From Micromussa lordhowensis (taxonomy: Eukaryota; Cnidaria; Anthozoa; Scleractinia; Lobophylliidae): a DNA stretch of 64,000 bases. Positions 1 through 8,822 of this stretch are shown in pieces. Below the pieces are notes generated by a model, which was not told the DNA's origin, searched no databases, and saw only the letters and a list, made by a program, of their open reading frames with translations. Every line of letters starts with the position of its first letter. Position 1 is the stretch's first letter. The stretch is taken from positions 31,298,125 to 31,362,124 of the forward strand of contig OZ026599.1 in the NCBI GenBank assembly GCA_964020085.1, written 5' to 3'. The position numbers were made by a program, and so were the translations under genes.

Positions 1-207
1 TTTCCAAAGCCTTGGAGCCAAGTATCAAAATTGGCCAATTTAACCATTGTGGAGGTTCTGTTGACTCAGGTTTTCCGAGATTAAGTTAGTTGTCGGTTGA
101 ATGACCATTTTGCCTGTCTACCTCATTACTAGCTAGCATACAGACATACTAGTAACTTGTTCATTTGCCTTCGCTAGGTCTATTTCATACCTCTCGCTCT
201 TTTGCAG
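1..207. other. Unassigned DNA, probable intron end
   Basis: No coding region is recognisable. The stretch ends in a pyrimidine-rich tract and TTTTGCAG immediately before position 208, which reads as a splice acceptor for the following plus-strand exon. Confidence 0.3.
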
Positions 208-414
208 ATGAGTGTACGACAGCACTATTATAATATCCAGAAGTACCGCAGAGTTTTCTTCCACCACACAAATAAAATTGATGCTTATGCCAAAACTTGT
301 AAGCAGAAGCTGCTTTCTTTATTTCCACGGGTGAAGAAACCTCAACCTGCATTCCCATTCAGCAGCGGGAACAAGTTTTCAAATTTGAGAGTTCAAATTG
401 GTATTGAACAGTAA
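208..414 (+). CDS. Putative terminal coding exon, product unknown
   Basis: An open frame directly follows a good splice acceptor (CTCTTTTGCAG) and runs 68 codons to a TAA at 412-414. The peptide starts MSVRQHYYNIQKY and is basic and aromatic-rich. I do not recognise a family. The open frame, the acceptor and the Lys/Arg/Tyr-rich composition suggest a 3' terminal exon whose upstream part lies outside the window. It could also be a chance ORF or a small gene starting at the ATG at 208. No neighbouring exon on this strand was found. Confidence 0.3.
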   Translation: MSVRQHYYNIQKYRRVFFHHTNKIDAYAKTCKQKLLSLFPRVKKPQPAFPFSSGNKFSNLRVQIGIEQ

Positions 415-706
415 GAGATGGAAGTTTCCAAAACCTCTATTATCACTACATTATCAAAACATACAAATCTGATACCTATTTTCAGTGTTGTTAACTGATC
501 TTTAACTGCCTTCAAGTTTCATGCTTTTAATCACTTGTACAAGTTTTTAAACTTAACATATTACAAGAAAATCATAAAGAACTATGGTGTTTCACAGGTA
601 AGTTAGGACGGATAACTGAAACTTTCAACAGAAATCCTAATATTCAATGTCAGCTCAAGTTTAAATGTCCATCTCAGAACAGTTGAGAAATATTTCAAAT
701 ACTTAC
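415..706. other. Unassigned non-coding DNA
   Basis: AT-rich sequence with no supported gene. Its right part (about 617-706) is repeated in direct orientation at about 11,588-11,666, next to the second copy of the exon described at 707-790. Confidence 0.4.
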
Positions 707-790
707 ATTCGGGGGCTTCGTGATATATGATGGCGCAAAGGAAATCGTCTCTTTCGTCGGAGTGAAGTTATGAGCCTCAAAACTTTCCAT
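707..790 (-). CDS. Candidate first coding exon (28 codons), product unknown
   Basis: On the minus strand an ATG at 790 opens a 28-codon frame (MESFEAHNF...ITKPPN) that ends exactly at a canonical donor GTAAGT (701-706), phase 0. The same exon and flanks recur in direct orientation at 11,667-11,735, about 11 kb away on the other side of the palindromic element, where the ATG is lost but most residues are kept. Preservation of a reading frame and donor in both copies suggests a real exon of a duplicated gene. The rest of the gene would lie to the left, outside the window. The family is not recognised. Confidence 0.35.
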
Positions 791-1393
791 AGCAAAATAG
801 AAGTTCAGCTTCGCTATTCTCCTGAGACAGTGAAAACTCTATGGGCAACCAAGAGTGTGAAATCAACCACACTTAGTAGGAATATATCAGCCTGAACCTT
901 GTCGCTAACACAAGAAATGACCCTTCATTTCCTTAGTCCTGAATGTGTCAGAGCTGTTGCTAAATATTGCTACAAGCGAATAACAAATAATCGAATCGAA
1001 AACAATTGAAAGCAATAATTAGCCTGCTCTTTGGCTCTCTGTGCGGATTTGACGCCTTAATTTGGCCCTATTTAAGATCATATATATAATCTGAAGCTCG
1101 TTTCTCGTTGCTGTTGTTTAGGTAGAGATGACAAAATTTGTTTCAGTGGCAATATTATAAAATTCCTAGATCTGTTAGGTTTTATTTTCTTAATTATAAC
1201 GGATGCCGCGGGCTGGCGTATTTGACCAAACGAAATGTACCATGCCACTTGTCGTTTCTATGGCAACCATGCTTTGAAAGGATGGTTTTCCCAAATTTAC
1301 TGAGAGTTTTGAAACTTAAACTTATGTTTTAGTTCAAATTTGAATATTTGGAAGCATTTTAGAATTTAGATTTGGAAAAGATTGTTCATTTCA
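791..1393. other. Unassigned DNA left of the palindromic element
   Basis: No gene or recognisable element is supported here. It includes the left flank of the insertion site; the inferred empty site joins TTCATTTCA, CGTGGT and AATTAAGCG across the palindrome. Confidence 0.4.
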
Positions 1394-1399
1394 CGTGGT
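1394..1399 (+). repeat. Left target-site duplication of the palindrome
   Basis: CGTGGT here is repeated at 10,491-10,496, immediately outside the two ends of the giant inverted repeat (ends ACTACTATACC). A 6-bp duplication is the size made by Maverick/Polinton integrases. The following A at 1400 also matches, so a 7-bp duplication cannot be excluded. Confidence 0.7.
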
Positions 1400-1896
1400 A
1401 CTACTATACCTGGCTTATATGGACGGTAACCAATCAGGAGCCGAGAAAGACAATAGGCTATTGTTTCGAGAACAATAGACTCTATTGTTTTCCAAATCCA
1501 AGATGGCGTCTTGAAAAATCGGACCAATCAGGAGCTGAATTTAGAATTCAAGATGGCGGCGCCCATGAAAGTCAGTCATGTTGGAAAACAGCCCACCAGC
1601 CTCAACGGAGGACTGGGATCGGTCTTACAGATTTCCATGGCGACACAAATCACGCCAGGGTTTTCGCAAAAATGTCACGCAACTTCAAAATTCACGTGAC
1701 TAACTTTGATAAATAGGAGTTTGTTTTGGGCGAGAAAAGGCCTTAGATCGGTCTTATCATATTTTTTTCCCCTAGGACTCGAGAATTAATCTAGACACAT
1801 GTACATCAAATGAGAAACAATTGTATTTACTAAAAAGTCCTAATTCTTTACAAGAGGGACCTGTGTCCAATTTGCAAACAACGTGTGTGCACTACT
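1400..1896. repeat. Outer terminal segment of left arm
   Basis: Pairs with 9,994-10,490. It contains two subterminal perfect dyads, ACAATAG-G-CTATTGT at 1450-1464 and ACAATAG-ACT-CTATTGT at 1472-1488, and AAGATGGCG boxes near 1500 and 1550. No protein is recognised; open frames here have no family resemblance. It probably holds the terminal cis-acting sequences of the element. The counterpart of the AATAAA seen at 10,059 is mutated in this arm. Confidence 0.6.
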
Positions 1897-2014
1897 AATC
1901 CTTGGGTTTCACCCACGTGACCAATGGCTTAGCAACGGTTACTATCCGCCATCTTGGTGTCCCTCAAGCGTAAACAAACTGTATCCAAAGAAGAGTTCAT
2001 GTGAGAAAGAAGGG

Positions 2015-2218
2015 ATGGGTTTATGCGTTGTTGTTGGCTGTTCGAGGAAAAGTGGAAAGCATAAAGGCTAAGGGTTGTTTCGTATACTTGAGATTATTAC
2101 AAATCAGGGGGAAGAACAGTAGGAACGTACTATTAGGAGGAGAAACGAGTGGATTTCTGCGGTGAGTCGCGGCGACGCTACAAACAAGAGACTAGAGAGT
2201 GTTAGAGAGTGAACGAGT
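2015..2218 (+). pseudogene. Decayed THAP zinc-finger domain
   Basis: From the ATG at 2015 the frame reads MGLCVVVGCSRKSGKHKG, then, through a stop at 2069, GLFRILEIITNQGEE, and after a second stop near 2120, ERTIRRRNEWISAVSRGD. This follows the THAP signature: first zinc cysteine pair, an F-R-(P) element, and the R...W..A..R core. The second half with the final Cys and His ligands is not intact. THAP domains are the DNA-binding modules of several cut-and-paste transposases, so this is best read as the dead N-terminus of the nested transposon's transposase or accessory protein. Confidence 0.65.
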
Positions 2219-2677
2219 TTGTAGCAAATACTTCGCTCTGAATGATCTGAAACTATCGGAACAGAGCTTCTTTGGTCGATAAATTGGTCAGCAAAAGGAT
2301 CGATTAAACGTAAAGCTACTGCTTTAATTTTGCACTGGTCGAGTTTGGCATAAAGCTGATACATTTCGTCTTTCGAAGGGGCCGATGCGCGCTGATGCGC
2401 CGGCCGATTGCAGTCCTAGAACTAGAAGCTGCTTTATGCTTCGAGGCTTGCGGCTATCCTCAATTTTCTGGTCGAGCTTTTCTTTGACCAGAGCTTGTTA
2501 GCCGATGAAAAACCGACGCCTTTAGCCCTCGCATATGGCACTTCATTGACATATGTCGGCAAAAATCCATAAGCATTTTACCTTCGTGCAAGCGAGCTTT
2601 TCATGAATTCGTGTAGTTGCGTCCAAATAAAATAAAACACTCGCAATATGTGAGCCAACCAGTCCAGCTTTTGCATC

Positions 2678-2971
2678 CATATGATAGTTTGAATTGGATG
2701 GGTTCCTTCGATTCCTTAAAATTTGAGAAAAATATCTGACTGCCGGTCATTTAGTGAATTGAAAACCGTGACCGCAGTTGACCCGAAAAAAATCTCAAGT
2801 GTCACAAACAATGGTCTCGCTCTCTGAGCCGAGCGTAAACCAAGCGTTATACTTGCGATCTATACAGCTCTTCTAGATCGCTTGGCAGTTCTTAATCAGC
2901 ATATGATAGTTTGAATTGGATGAATTCCTTCCATTCTTTAAAATTTAAGAAAAATATCACACTGCCGGTCA
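2678..2971. repeat. Internal direct repeat pair in the nested transposon
   Basis: A ~74-bp unit beginning CATATGATAGTTTGAATTGG and ending in CTGCCGGTCAT occurs at about 2678-2751 and again at about 2899-2971, with a few differences. It lies between the THAP relic and the right terminus. No coding content is seen. Confidence 0.6.
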
Positions 2972-3614
2972 TACTTTGACCGGCTGCCGGTCATTTAGCC
3001 ACAGCGAATAAATTTCCTTTACTCGACTCTCTAAGCTTTTGGCATACTCATGAGAACTGACTGGGATACCTTTAGATGAATGCCCGGTACTTTTATCGCT
3101 TTTTCTTTCTGGACATTCATGTAGTTCGCAAAATAACTGACCGATAATAGAGAAGCTTCACTGTTGAAATGGCCATAAATTTGACACCCGAGGGACACCA
3201 ACATGGCGGACACTGATTTGAACAAAGCTTGTGACGTCACGTGAAACCCAAGAATTGAAATACATCAAGTAGAAATGCAAATCTAAACTCATTGATCTCG
3301 ACTGTTCCCTTGAGAATAGCATCATTCAAAAGAATCTTAAACAAACAAAAGACATTTTAAGCCACCGTTGAAGAATTAACATATTAAGTCAGAGATGAAA
3401 CGTGAAATGAATTAAAATCGAGCGCGTGCACGCTTAGAAGCTAAACATAACATCTAAGGTATTTCAAACAAACGTTCGCGCTTGAAGTAAAGATCAAACA
3501 AACATTGCAAATCGCATCGCTCCTGATTCAACAGCCGCACAAATTGTAATTCGGTCTAAGCAGGAGCTCCTGGTCTAAGCGGTTGTCTAATAGTGGCAAG
3601 AATAATTCACTTAC

Positions 3615-3677
3615 ATCAACCATACTCCTTTCAAATTCTTCCAAAGCGATGCTCAGCTCTTGATCACTTAGTTTCAT
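3615..3677 (-). CDS. Small outward ORF or first exon, left copy
   Basis: Mirror of 9569-9631. An ATG at 3677 opens a 21-codon frame MKLSDQELSIALEEFERS... that ends at a strong donor (GAT|GTAAGT); without splicing the frame continues to 3528 (50 codons). The peptide is acidic and helical-looking. A TATATA-type promoter and a duplicated C-rich block lie just upstream. Function unknown. Confidence 0.4.
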
Positions 3678-3912
3678 AATCGCCAAGACAAGAATGCGAA
3701 AAAGTGTGTCCAACGTCGTCACAAGTAAAATGATTTTGCTCAAGTCTGAAAGACTTGTATATAAAAACGGGTATCCAATGAGAAGATGGGGGATAGGGGG
3801 TATGCGATATCACATGGTTAAGAACCATTGTGAAGACAGGGGATAGGGGGGTATACCTATGTCATGAAATTGTTATGAACAAAGCAAAGAGTCTGATGCA
3901 TAATGTATGACG

Positions 3913-3918
3913 TTTATT
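3913..3918 (-). terminator. Polyadenylation signal after basic repeat gene, left copy
   Basis: AATAAA on the minus strand, about 40 bases past the stop codon at 3959; mirror of 9328-9333. Confidence 0.5.
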
Positions 3919-3958
3919 GAAAACAGCATGAAAACCAAAGAGAGAATTGATTACAACT

Positions 3959-4423
3959 TTAAGTCTTGACCGTCGGTGTTCCACAAAGTGTATCGCAGGG
4001 AACTAGACTCCTTTCTAGTTTCTCCGACTCTTGGTCCCAGGCCCCAAAACGCACGATATTCTGACCTTCTTTTCTTTGTTTTTGGTCACGAAGTCTTTGC
4101 CTGATCTGTTCCTTATTCTTGGCATAATAAGATCTCCAATATTTGTTGATCCGTTCCCTGTTGTTTTTACAGTATTGGCTTCGGTAATTTCTGATGTGTT
4201 CCTTGTTTTGTTGACAATAGGCTCTCTGGCTGCTGGCGAGCCTTTCCCTGTTGTTTTCATACCACCTTTTACGACGTGATTTGAGAATCTCAGCGTTCTC
4301 GGCACGATATCGTTTTTGCCGGGCCAGGATATGCTCTCTGTTCCTTGCATAATAGTCTTTATTGTAGGCTTTCCTACAAACAACTATCTTGTCATTCCCC
4401 GACCGTTGATTGGAGCAATTCAT
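3959..4423 (-). CDS. Basic short-repeat protein, left copy
   Basis: Mirror of the gene at 8823-9287, 154 codons, same frame and length. The encoded proteins differ at least near the C-terminus (LVPCDTLC here, LVPSDTLC on the right). About six repeats of 15-17 residues of the type YY.xNRExI...RxR make the protein strongly basic. It is likely nucleic-acid binding by composition. The start was set at the first ATG (4423); the upstream extension of the frame has no ATG. Confidence 0.6.
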   Translation of the reverse strand: MNCSNQRSGNDKIVVCRKAYNKDYYARNREHILARQKRYRAENAEILKSRRKRWYENNRERLASSQRAYCQQNKEHIRNYRSQYCKNNRERINKYWRSYYAKNKEQIRQRLRDQKQRKEGQNIVRFGAWDQESEKLERSLVPCDTLCGTPTVKT

Positions 4424-4515
4424 CTTGTGTGGTGTCTTACAAATAATGATTAAAACTCTAGAATCGCAAACTCTTATAAGAGTCACATGGCCAATTCAGT
4501 GTATCACACTAAGGT

Positions 4516-5079
4516 TTAAACCTCCCCTTCCGCTACTTCTTCATCGTCGTTACCCTCAGGGAGCAATTTCTTTTTCATTAGTCTGTTCAACAGGAATTTC
4601 CGTTTTGCCACTGCCGACTCGGCCGCCTCGTCAAAATCCATGTCATCTTCCTCAGTAAAGCGTCGAAGAGTCTTCATGACTTTACGGTGTATTGCATCGT
4701 GTTTGATATGGTGAGTCCATTTTAGACGTTCTAAATAAGTTCTTCGTAGCCTTCTTCTACTTACAGGTAACAGGGCGTTGAAAGCGGCATTTTCGGCATA
4801 GTGTTGGGATTTTCCCCTATCCAGGAACTGTTGGACTTCTCTCAGGTAGGTTTCATTGATACTTTCTCCGACTTTTTGACGTAACGGAAGCCACGGATCT
4901 GGTTCATTGTCGTCGTCCGCTTCTTCTTCCTCTTCGGAGCTGCTAGTCTCTTCCTCCTCAGGCTCCTCTTCTTCCTGTTCCTCCTCTACCTCTTCTTCTT
5001 CTTCTTGTTCTTCGTCTTCTATGTTTTCATCATTGTTTTCTTCCACGGGGCCAAAAATATCTGTTGAAGGAGAACGCAT
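4516..5079 (-). CDS. Glu-rich acidic protein, left copy
   Basis: Mirror of 8167-8730, 187 residues, intact. Residues about 14-60 are almost entirely Glu/Asp/Ser; the rest is a predicted helical, basic-leaning region with WLPLRQKVGESINETYLR and RRRLRRTYLERLKW. The ATG at 5079 sits in ACCATGCG. It shares a short intergenic interval with the ATPase gene upstream, containing a TATATAAAATATC motif. Function unknown. Confidence 0.6.
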   Translation of the reverse strand: MRSPSTDIFGPVEENNDENIEDEEQEEEEEVEEEQEEEEPEEEETSSSEEEEEADDDNEPDPWLPLRQKVGESINETYLREVQQFLDRGKSQHYAENAAFNALLPVSRRRLRRTYLERLKWTHHIKHDAIHRKVMKTLRRFTEEDDMDFDEAAESAVAKRKFLLNRLMKKKLLPEGNDDEEVAEGEV

Positions 5080-5169
5080 GGTTCTCGTCGTCCTTCACCC
5101 AAGACAACGTGCTTCAAATGAGCCGAAACGCTTGAAGTGATATTTTATATATCATTTTTTGCTCGGTGA

Positions 5170-6042
5170 TCAAACATCCTCTTTCTTAATTCTTCGATGC
5201 CAGCGCGGGTATCCTTCGTGAGTCAAGAGGTGACTAAACACGCGTTTCCTTTCGTCACTGGCAGGATGTAAATCCAGGACCGTGTACCCAAATGGTCGTT
5301 CGGTCACTTTTTGATAGACGTCCATCATGTCTTGCCAGCAAGTGGGAAAAGCTTGAAGCAGTAAATTCCTCATCCCTAATTGATCTCGTGGATTTTTGAA
5401 GGCTATGACATAGTGAGCGTTCCTGGAAATACTCTTTGCGTATTTCCCTGGTGGAAACATGTCTTGGCACAAGTACAACACGGTGATATTTTGATGATGT
5501 GAATGTTTGGTGAATAAGTCCAGCAACTCTTTGTCTTCACCTCCCTCGAACATCAGATCATCTAACACAAGTAAACCACCTTTTGGAAACCATTTTTGCA
5601 AATGGAAGGTGGTAGGAACCCCTTCGTGAAATTGTATGCCAGCGTCTTTCATGTCTTGGAATCCATGTTGCCACACCCCGTAGCAATAATGAATCGTGGG
5701 AGGAGGGCTTACAAACAATTCTTCCAAATGATCCAAGAGTAACGACTCGGTAAAACAAGTCTTGCCACAACCAGAGGGGCCCACGACCAAAATACTAGAG
5801 GGTGTCTTGAACCGAAACGCTATTCCCCTCTCTATGCCATTTGGAATCCCATTCTGCTTTTCAGTAGGAAATGCGATCTTTGGAGCATCCACTCGTGTTA
5901 TTGCCGTTGACGATGGGAGGTCTACCAAAGGGAGTTTGTCGTGACCATTTTCAATTCGCTTCCAACAAGTATACTTCTCGTGATGTCTTTTGCTACCAGC
6001 ACGAGTAAATGGCTTTTGACAGTAACAGCATCGATGTGACAT
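5170..6042 (-). CDS. Zinc-finger plus A32/FtsK-like packaging ATPase, left copy
   Basis: Mirror of 7204-8076, 290 residues, intact, with the same Walker A (GPSGCGKT) and Walker B (GGLLVLDDLM). Two substitutions from the right copy are visible (SPPPTIHYC here, SPPLTIHYC there; ASDERKR here, ASDDRKR there). Retention of both open frames despite changes suggests recent duplication, gene conversion or selection. Transcribed away from the central array. Confidence 0.75.
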   Translation of the reverse strand: MSHRCCYCQKPFTRAGSKRHHEKYTCWKRIENGHDKLPLVDLPSSTAITRVDAPKIAFPTEKQNGIPNGIERGIAFRFKTPSSILVVGPSGCGKTCFTESLLLDHLEELFVSPPPTIHYCYGVWQHGFQDMKDAGIQFHEGVPTTFHLQKWFPKGGLLVLDDLMFEGGEDKELLDLFTKHSHHQNITVLYLCQDMFPPGKYAKSISRNAHYVIAFKNPRDQLGMRNLLLQAFPTCWQDMMDVYQKVTERPFGYTVLDLHPASDERKRVFSHLLTHEGYPRWHRRIKKEDV

Positions 6043-6170
6043 AATTTGCACGTGGTCGACTCCTTGGGGAAAATTGTTAAGCGCACAGAAAGCACCAGTA
6101 ATCACTACGGAAATAAAACAACTGAAGAACGTTGCGTTATACAACTGTTAATATCGTCGGAGGTGGCTCT

Positions 6171-7078
6171 GCAGAAAATATGTAGCTATTGCAGAAAATG
6201 TGCACAAAATATGCAGAAAATCTGCAGCTATTGCAGAAAATCTGCAGAAAATCTGTAGGTATTGCAGAAAATGTGCACAAAATATGCAGAAAATCTGCAG
6301 CTATTGCAGAAAATCTGCAGGTATTGCAGAAAATGTGCAGCTATTGCAGAAAATCTGCAGCTTTTGCAGAAAATCTGCAGGTATTGCAGAAAATGTGCAG
6401 CTATTGCAGAAAATCTGCAGCTTTTGCAGAAAATCTGCAGGTATTGCAGAAAATGTGCAGCTATTGCAGAAAATCTGCAGCTTTTGCAGAAAATCTGCAG
6501 GTATTGCAGAAAATATGCAGCTATTGCAGAAAATATGCAGCTATTGCAGAAAATCTGTAGGTATTGCAGAAAATGTGCAGCTATTGCAGAAAATCTGCAG
6601 GTATTGCAGAAAATATGCAGCTATTGCAGAAAATATGCAGAAAATCTGTAGGTATTGCAGATCTTCTGTAATACCTGCAGATTTTCTGCATATTTTCTGC
6701 AATACCTACAGATTTTCTGCATATTTTCTGCAATAGCTGCATATTTTCTGCAATACCTGCAGATTTTCTGCAATAGCTGCACATTTTCTGCAATACCTAC
6801 AGATTTTCTGCATATTTTCTGCAATAGCTGCATATTTTCTGCAATAGCTGCATATTTTCTGCAATACCTGCAGATTTTCTGCAAAAGCTGCAGATTTTCT
6901 GCAATAGCTGCACATTTTCTGCAATACCTGCAGATTTTCTGCAAAAGCTGCAGATTTTCTGCAATAGCTGCACATTTTCTGCAATACCTACAGATTTTCT
7001 GCAGATTTTCTGCAATAGCTGCAGATTTTCTGCATATTTTGTGCACATTTTCTGCAATAGCTACATATTTTCTGCAGA
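6171..7078. repeat. Central iteron-like array and palindrome axis
   Basis: About 900 bp of ~18-bp units. In the left half (to 6660) units read GCAGAAAATCTGCAGCTATT and variants (GTGC, ATGC, GGTATT); from 6661 on they read as the reverse complement. Each unit contains the dyad GCAGA-AAA-TCTGC. The halves are about 490 and 418 bp, so the right array is roughly four units shorter. They meet at AGATCT (6659-6664) with no spacer. The array lies between two divergent ATPase genes and could be a replication origin, a bidirectional promoter or a fused telomere junction. Long open frames across it in several phases are a by-product of the repeat. Confidence 0.8.
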
Positions 7079-7203
7079 GCCACCTCCGACGATATTAACA
7101 GTTGTATAACGCAACGTTCTTCAGTTGTTTTATTTCCGTAGTGATTACTGGTGCTTTCTGTGCGCTTAACAATTTTCCCCAAGGAGTCGACCATGTGCAA
7201 ATT

Positions 7204-8076
7204 ATGTCACATCGATGCTGTTACTGTCAAAAGCCATTTACTCGTGCTGGTAGCAAAAGACATCACGAGAAGTATACTTGTTGGAAGCGAATTGAAAATG
7301 GTCACGACAAACTCCCTTTGGTAGACCTCCCATCGTCAACGGCAATAACACGAGTGGATGCTCCAAAGATCGCATTTCCTACTGAAAAGCAGAATGGGAT
7401 TCCAAATGGCATAGAGAGGGGAATAGCGTTTCGGTTCAAGACACCCTCTAGTATTTTGGTCGTGGGCCCCTCTGGTTGTGGCAAGACTTGTTTTACCGAG
7501 TCGTTACTCTTGGATCATTTGGAAGAATTGTTTGTAAGCCCTCCTCTCACGATTCATTATTGCTACGGGGTGTGGCAACATGGATTCCAAGACATGAAAG
7601 ACGCTGGCATACAATTTCACGAAGGGGTTCCTACCACCTTCCATTTGCAAAAATGGTTTCCAAAAGGTGGTTTACTTGTGTTAGATGATCTGATGTTCGA
7701 GGGAGGTGAAGACAAAGAGTTGCTGGACTTATTCACCAAACATTCACATCATCAAAATATCACCGTGTTGTACTTGTGCCAAGACATGTTTCCACCAGGG
7801 AAATACGCAAAGAGTATTTCCAGGAACGCTCACTATGTCATAGCCTTCAAAAATCCACGAGATCAATTAGGGATGAGGAATTTACTGCTTCAAGCTTTTC
7901 CCACTTGCTGGCAAGACATGATGGACGTCTATCAAAAAGTGACCGAACGACCATTTGGGTACACGGTCCTGGATTTACATCCTGCCAGTGACGACAGGAA
8001 ACGCGTGTTTAGTCACCTCTTGACTCACGAAGGATACCCGCGCTGGCATCGAAGAATTAAGAAAGAGGATGTTTGA
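7204..8076 (+). CDS. Zinc-finger plus A32/FtsK-like packaging ATPase, right copy
   Basis: A 290-residue protein. The start was placed at ATG 7204 (MSHRCCYC) because the open frame upstream has no ATG. Residues 5-26 hold a C-x2-C...H...C zinc-finger-like motif (RCCYCQKPF, KRHHEKYTC). A P-loop ATPase follows: Walker A GPSGCGKT near residue 91, Walker B GGLLVLDDLM near 160, and a sensor-like VLYLCQDMF near 192. This layout resembles viral genome-packaging ATPases of the A32/FtsK-HerA group found in Mavericks, virophages and adintoviruses, which drive DNA into capsids. Family assignment is by motif spacing only. It is transcribed away from the central array, and the acidic gene follows after about 90 bp with its own TATA-like motif. 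Confidence 0.78.
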   Translation: MSHRCCYCQKPFTRAGSKRHHEKYTCWKRIENGHDKLPLVDLPSSTAITRVDAPKIAFPTEKQNGIPNGIERGIAFRFKTPSSILVVGPSGCGKTCFTESLLLDHLEELFVSPPLTIHYCYGVWQHGFQDMKDAGIQFHEGVPTTFHLQKWFPKGGLLVLDDLMFEGGEDKELLDLFTKHSHHQNITVLYLCQDMFPPGKYAKSISRNAHYVIAFKNPRDQLGMRNLLLQAFPTCWQDMMDVYQKVTERPFGYTVLDLHPASDDRKRVFSHLLTHEGYPRWHRRIKKEDV

Positions 8077-8089
8077 TCACCGAGCAAAA

Positions 8090-8110
8090 AATGATATATA
8101 AAATATCACT
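8090..8110 (+). promoter_or_regulatory. TATA-type promoter of the acidic gene, right copy
   Basis: ATGATATATAAAATATC lies about 65 bp upstream of the ATG at 8167 and directly after the ATPase stop codon. The mirror copy is at about 5136-5156. Its position between two same-strand genes suggests each gene has its own promoter, as in compact viral genomes. Confidence 0.45.
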
Positions 8111-8166
8111 TCAAGCGTTTCGGCTCATTTGAAGCACGTTGTCTTGGGTGAAGGACGACGAGAACC

Positions 8167-8730
8167 ATGCGTTCTCCTTCAACAGATATTTTTGGCCCCG
8201 TGGAAGAAAACAATGATGAAAACATAGAAGACGAAGAACAAGAAGAAGAAGAAGAGGTAGAGGAGGAACAGGAAGAAGAGGAGCCTGAGGAGGAAGAGAC
8301 TAGCAGCTCCGAAGAGGAAGAAGAAGCGGACGACGACAATGAACCAGATCCGTGGCTTCCGTTACGTCAAAAAGTCGGAGAAAGTATCAATGAAACCTAC
8401 CTGAGAGAAGTCCAACAGTTCTTGGATAGGGGAAAATCCCAACACTATGCCGAAAATGCCGCTTTCAACGCCCTGTTACCTGTAAGTAGAAGAAGGCTAC
8501 GAAGAACTTATTTAGAACGTCTAAAATGGACTCACCATATCAAACACGATGCAATACACCGTAAAGTCATGAAGACTCTTCGACGCTTTACTGAGGAAGA
8601 TGACATGGATTTTGACGAGGCGGCCGAGTCGGCAGTGGCAAAACGGAAATTCCTGTTGAACAGACTAATGAAAAAGAAATTGCTCCCTGAGGGTAACGAC
8701 GACGAAGAAGTAGCGGAAGGGGAGGTTTAA
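8167..8730 (+). CDS. Glu-rich acidic protein, right copy
   Basis: 187 residues from an ATG in good context (ACCATGCG) to TAA. The N-terminus is MRSPSTDIFGPVEE; residues about 14-60 are an acidic Glu/Asp/Ser tract; the C-terminal two thirds are likely helical with basic clusters (SRRRLRRTYLER near 105, KRKFLLNRLMKKK near 160) and a short acidic tail. No enzyme motif is visible. The acidic-then-basic design could suit a chaperone- or scaffold-like partner of the basic repeat protein next door, but that is inference. Family not recognised. Confidence 0.65.
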   Translation: MRSPSTDIFGPVEENNDENIEDEEQEEEEEVEEEQEEEEPEEEETSSSEEEEEADDDNEPDPWLPLRQKVGESINETYLREVQQFLDRGKSQHYAENAAFNALLPVSRRRLRRTYLERLKWTHHIKHDAIHRKVMKTLRRFTEEDDMDFDEAAESAVAKRKFLLNRLMKKKLLPEGNDDEEVAEGEV

Positions 8731-8764
8731 ACCTTAGTGTGATACACTGAATTGGCCATGTGAC

Positions 8765-8775
8765 TCTTATAAGAG
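8765..8775 (+). promoter_or_regulatory. TATA-like motif before the basic repeat gene, right copy
   Basis: CTTATAAGAG lies about 50-58 bp upstream of the ATG at 8823 in a ~90-bp intergenic gap. The mirror is near 4471-4481. Spacing fits a core promoter; no further element was identified. Confidence 0.35.
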
Positions 8776-8822
8776 TTTGCGATTCTAGAGTTTTAATCAT
8801 TATTTGTAAGACACCACACAAG

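Larger units (their letters stand above)
1897..3255. mobile_element. THAP-type DNA transposon relic nested in the left arm
   Basis: This 1.35-kb block is missing from the right arm, where the two flanks are contiguous (ACTACT-AATTGAAATAC). It is bounded by AAT on both sides (1897-1899 and 3253-3255) and has imperfect inverted ends: CTTGGGTTTCAC on the left, GTGAAACCCAAG on the right, with a shared inner block around CCGCCAT.TTGGTGTCCCTC. It carries a decayed THAP domain and an internal direct repeat. A 3-bp (or 2-bp AT) duplication with a THAP coding remnant fits PIF/Harbinger- or ISL2EU-like elements better than P elements (8 bp); the superfamily is not settled. Confidence 0.7.

Noticed and set aside
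2104..2364. 86-codon minus-strand open frame in the nested transposon
   Set aside because: It is antisense to the THAP-domain remnant.
4907..5140. Poly-Ser open frame opposite the acidic gene (mirror at 8106-8339)
   Set aside because: It is the antisense reading of the GAA/GAG-rich acidic tract.
6171..7078. CRISPR-like array
   Set aside because: Units are contiguous without unique spacers, they invert at the centre, and the DNA is eukaryotic.
6189..7098. Several long open frames over the central array (peptides of the type LQKICRYCRKC or FSAIAADFLQ)
   Set aside because: They occur in multiple phases and both strands, have the period of the DNA repeat, and lie in the array between two genes; they are products of an 18-bp repeat.
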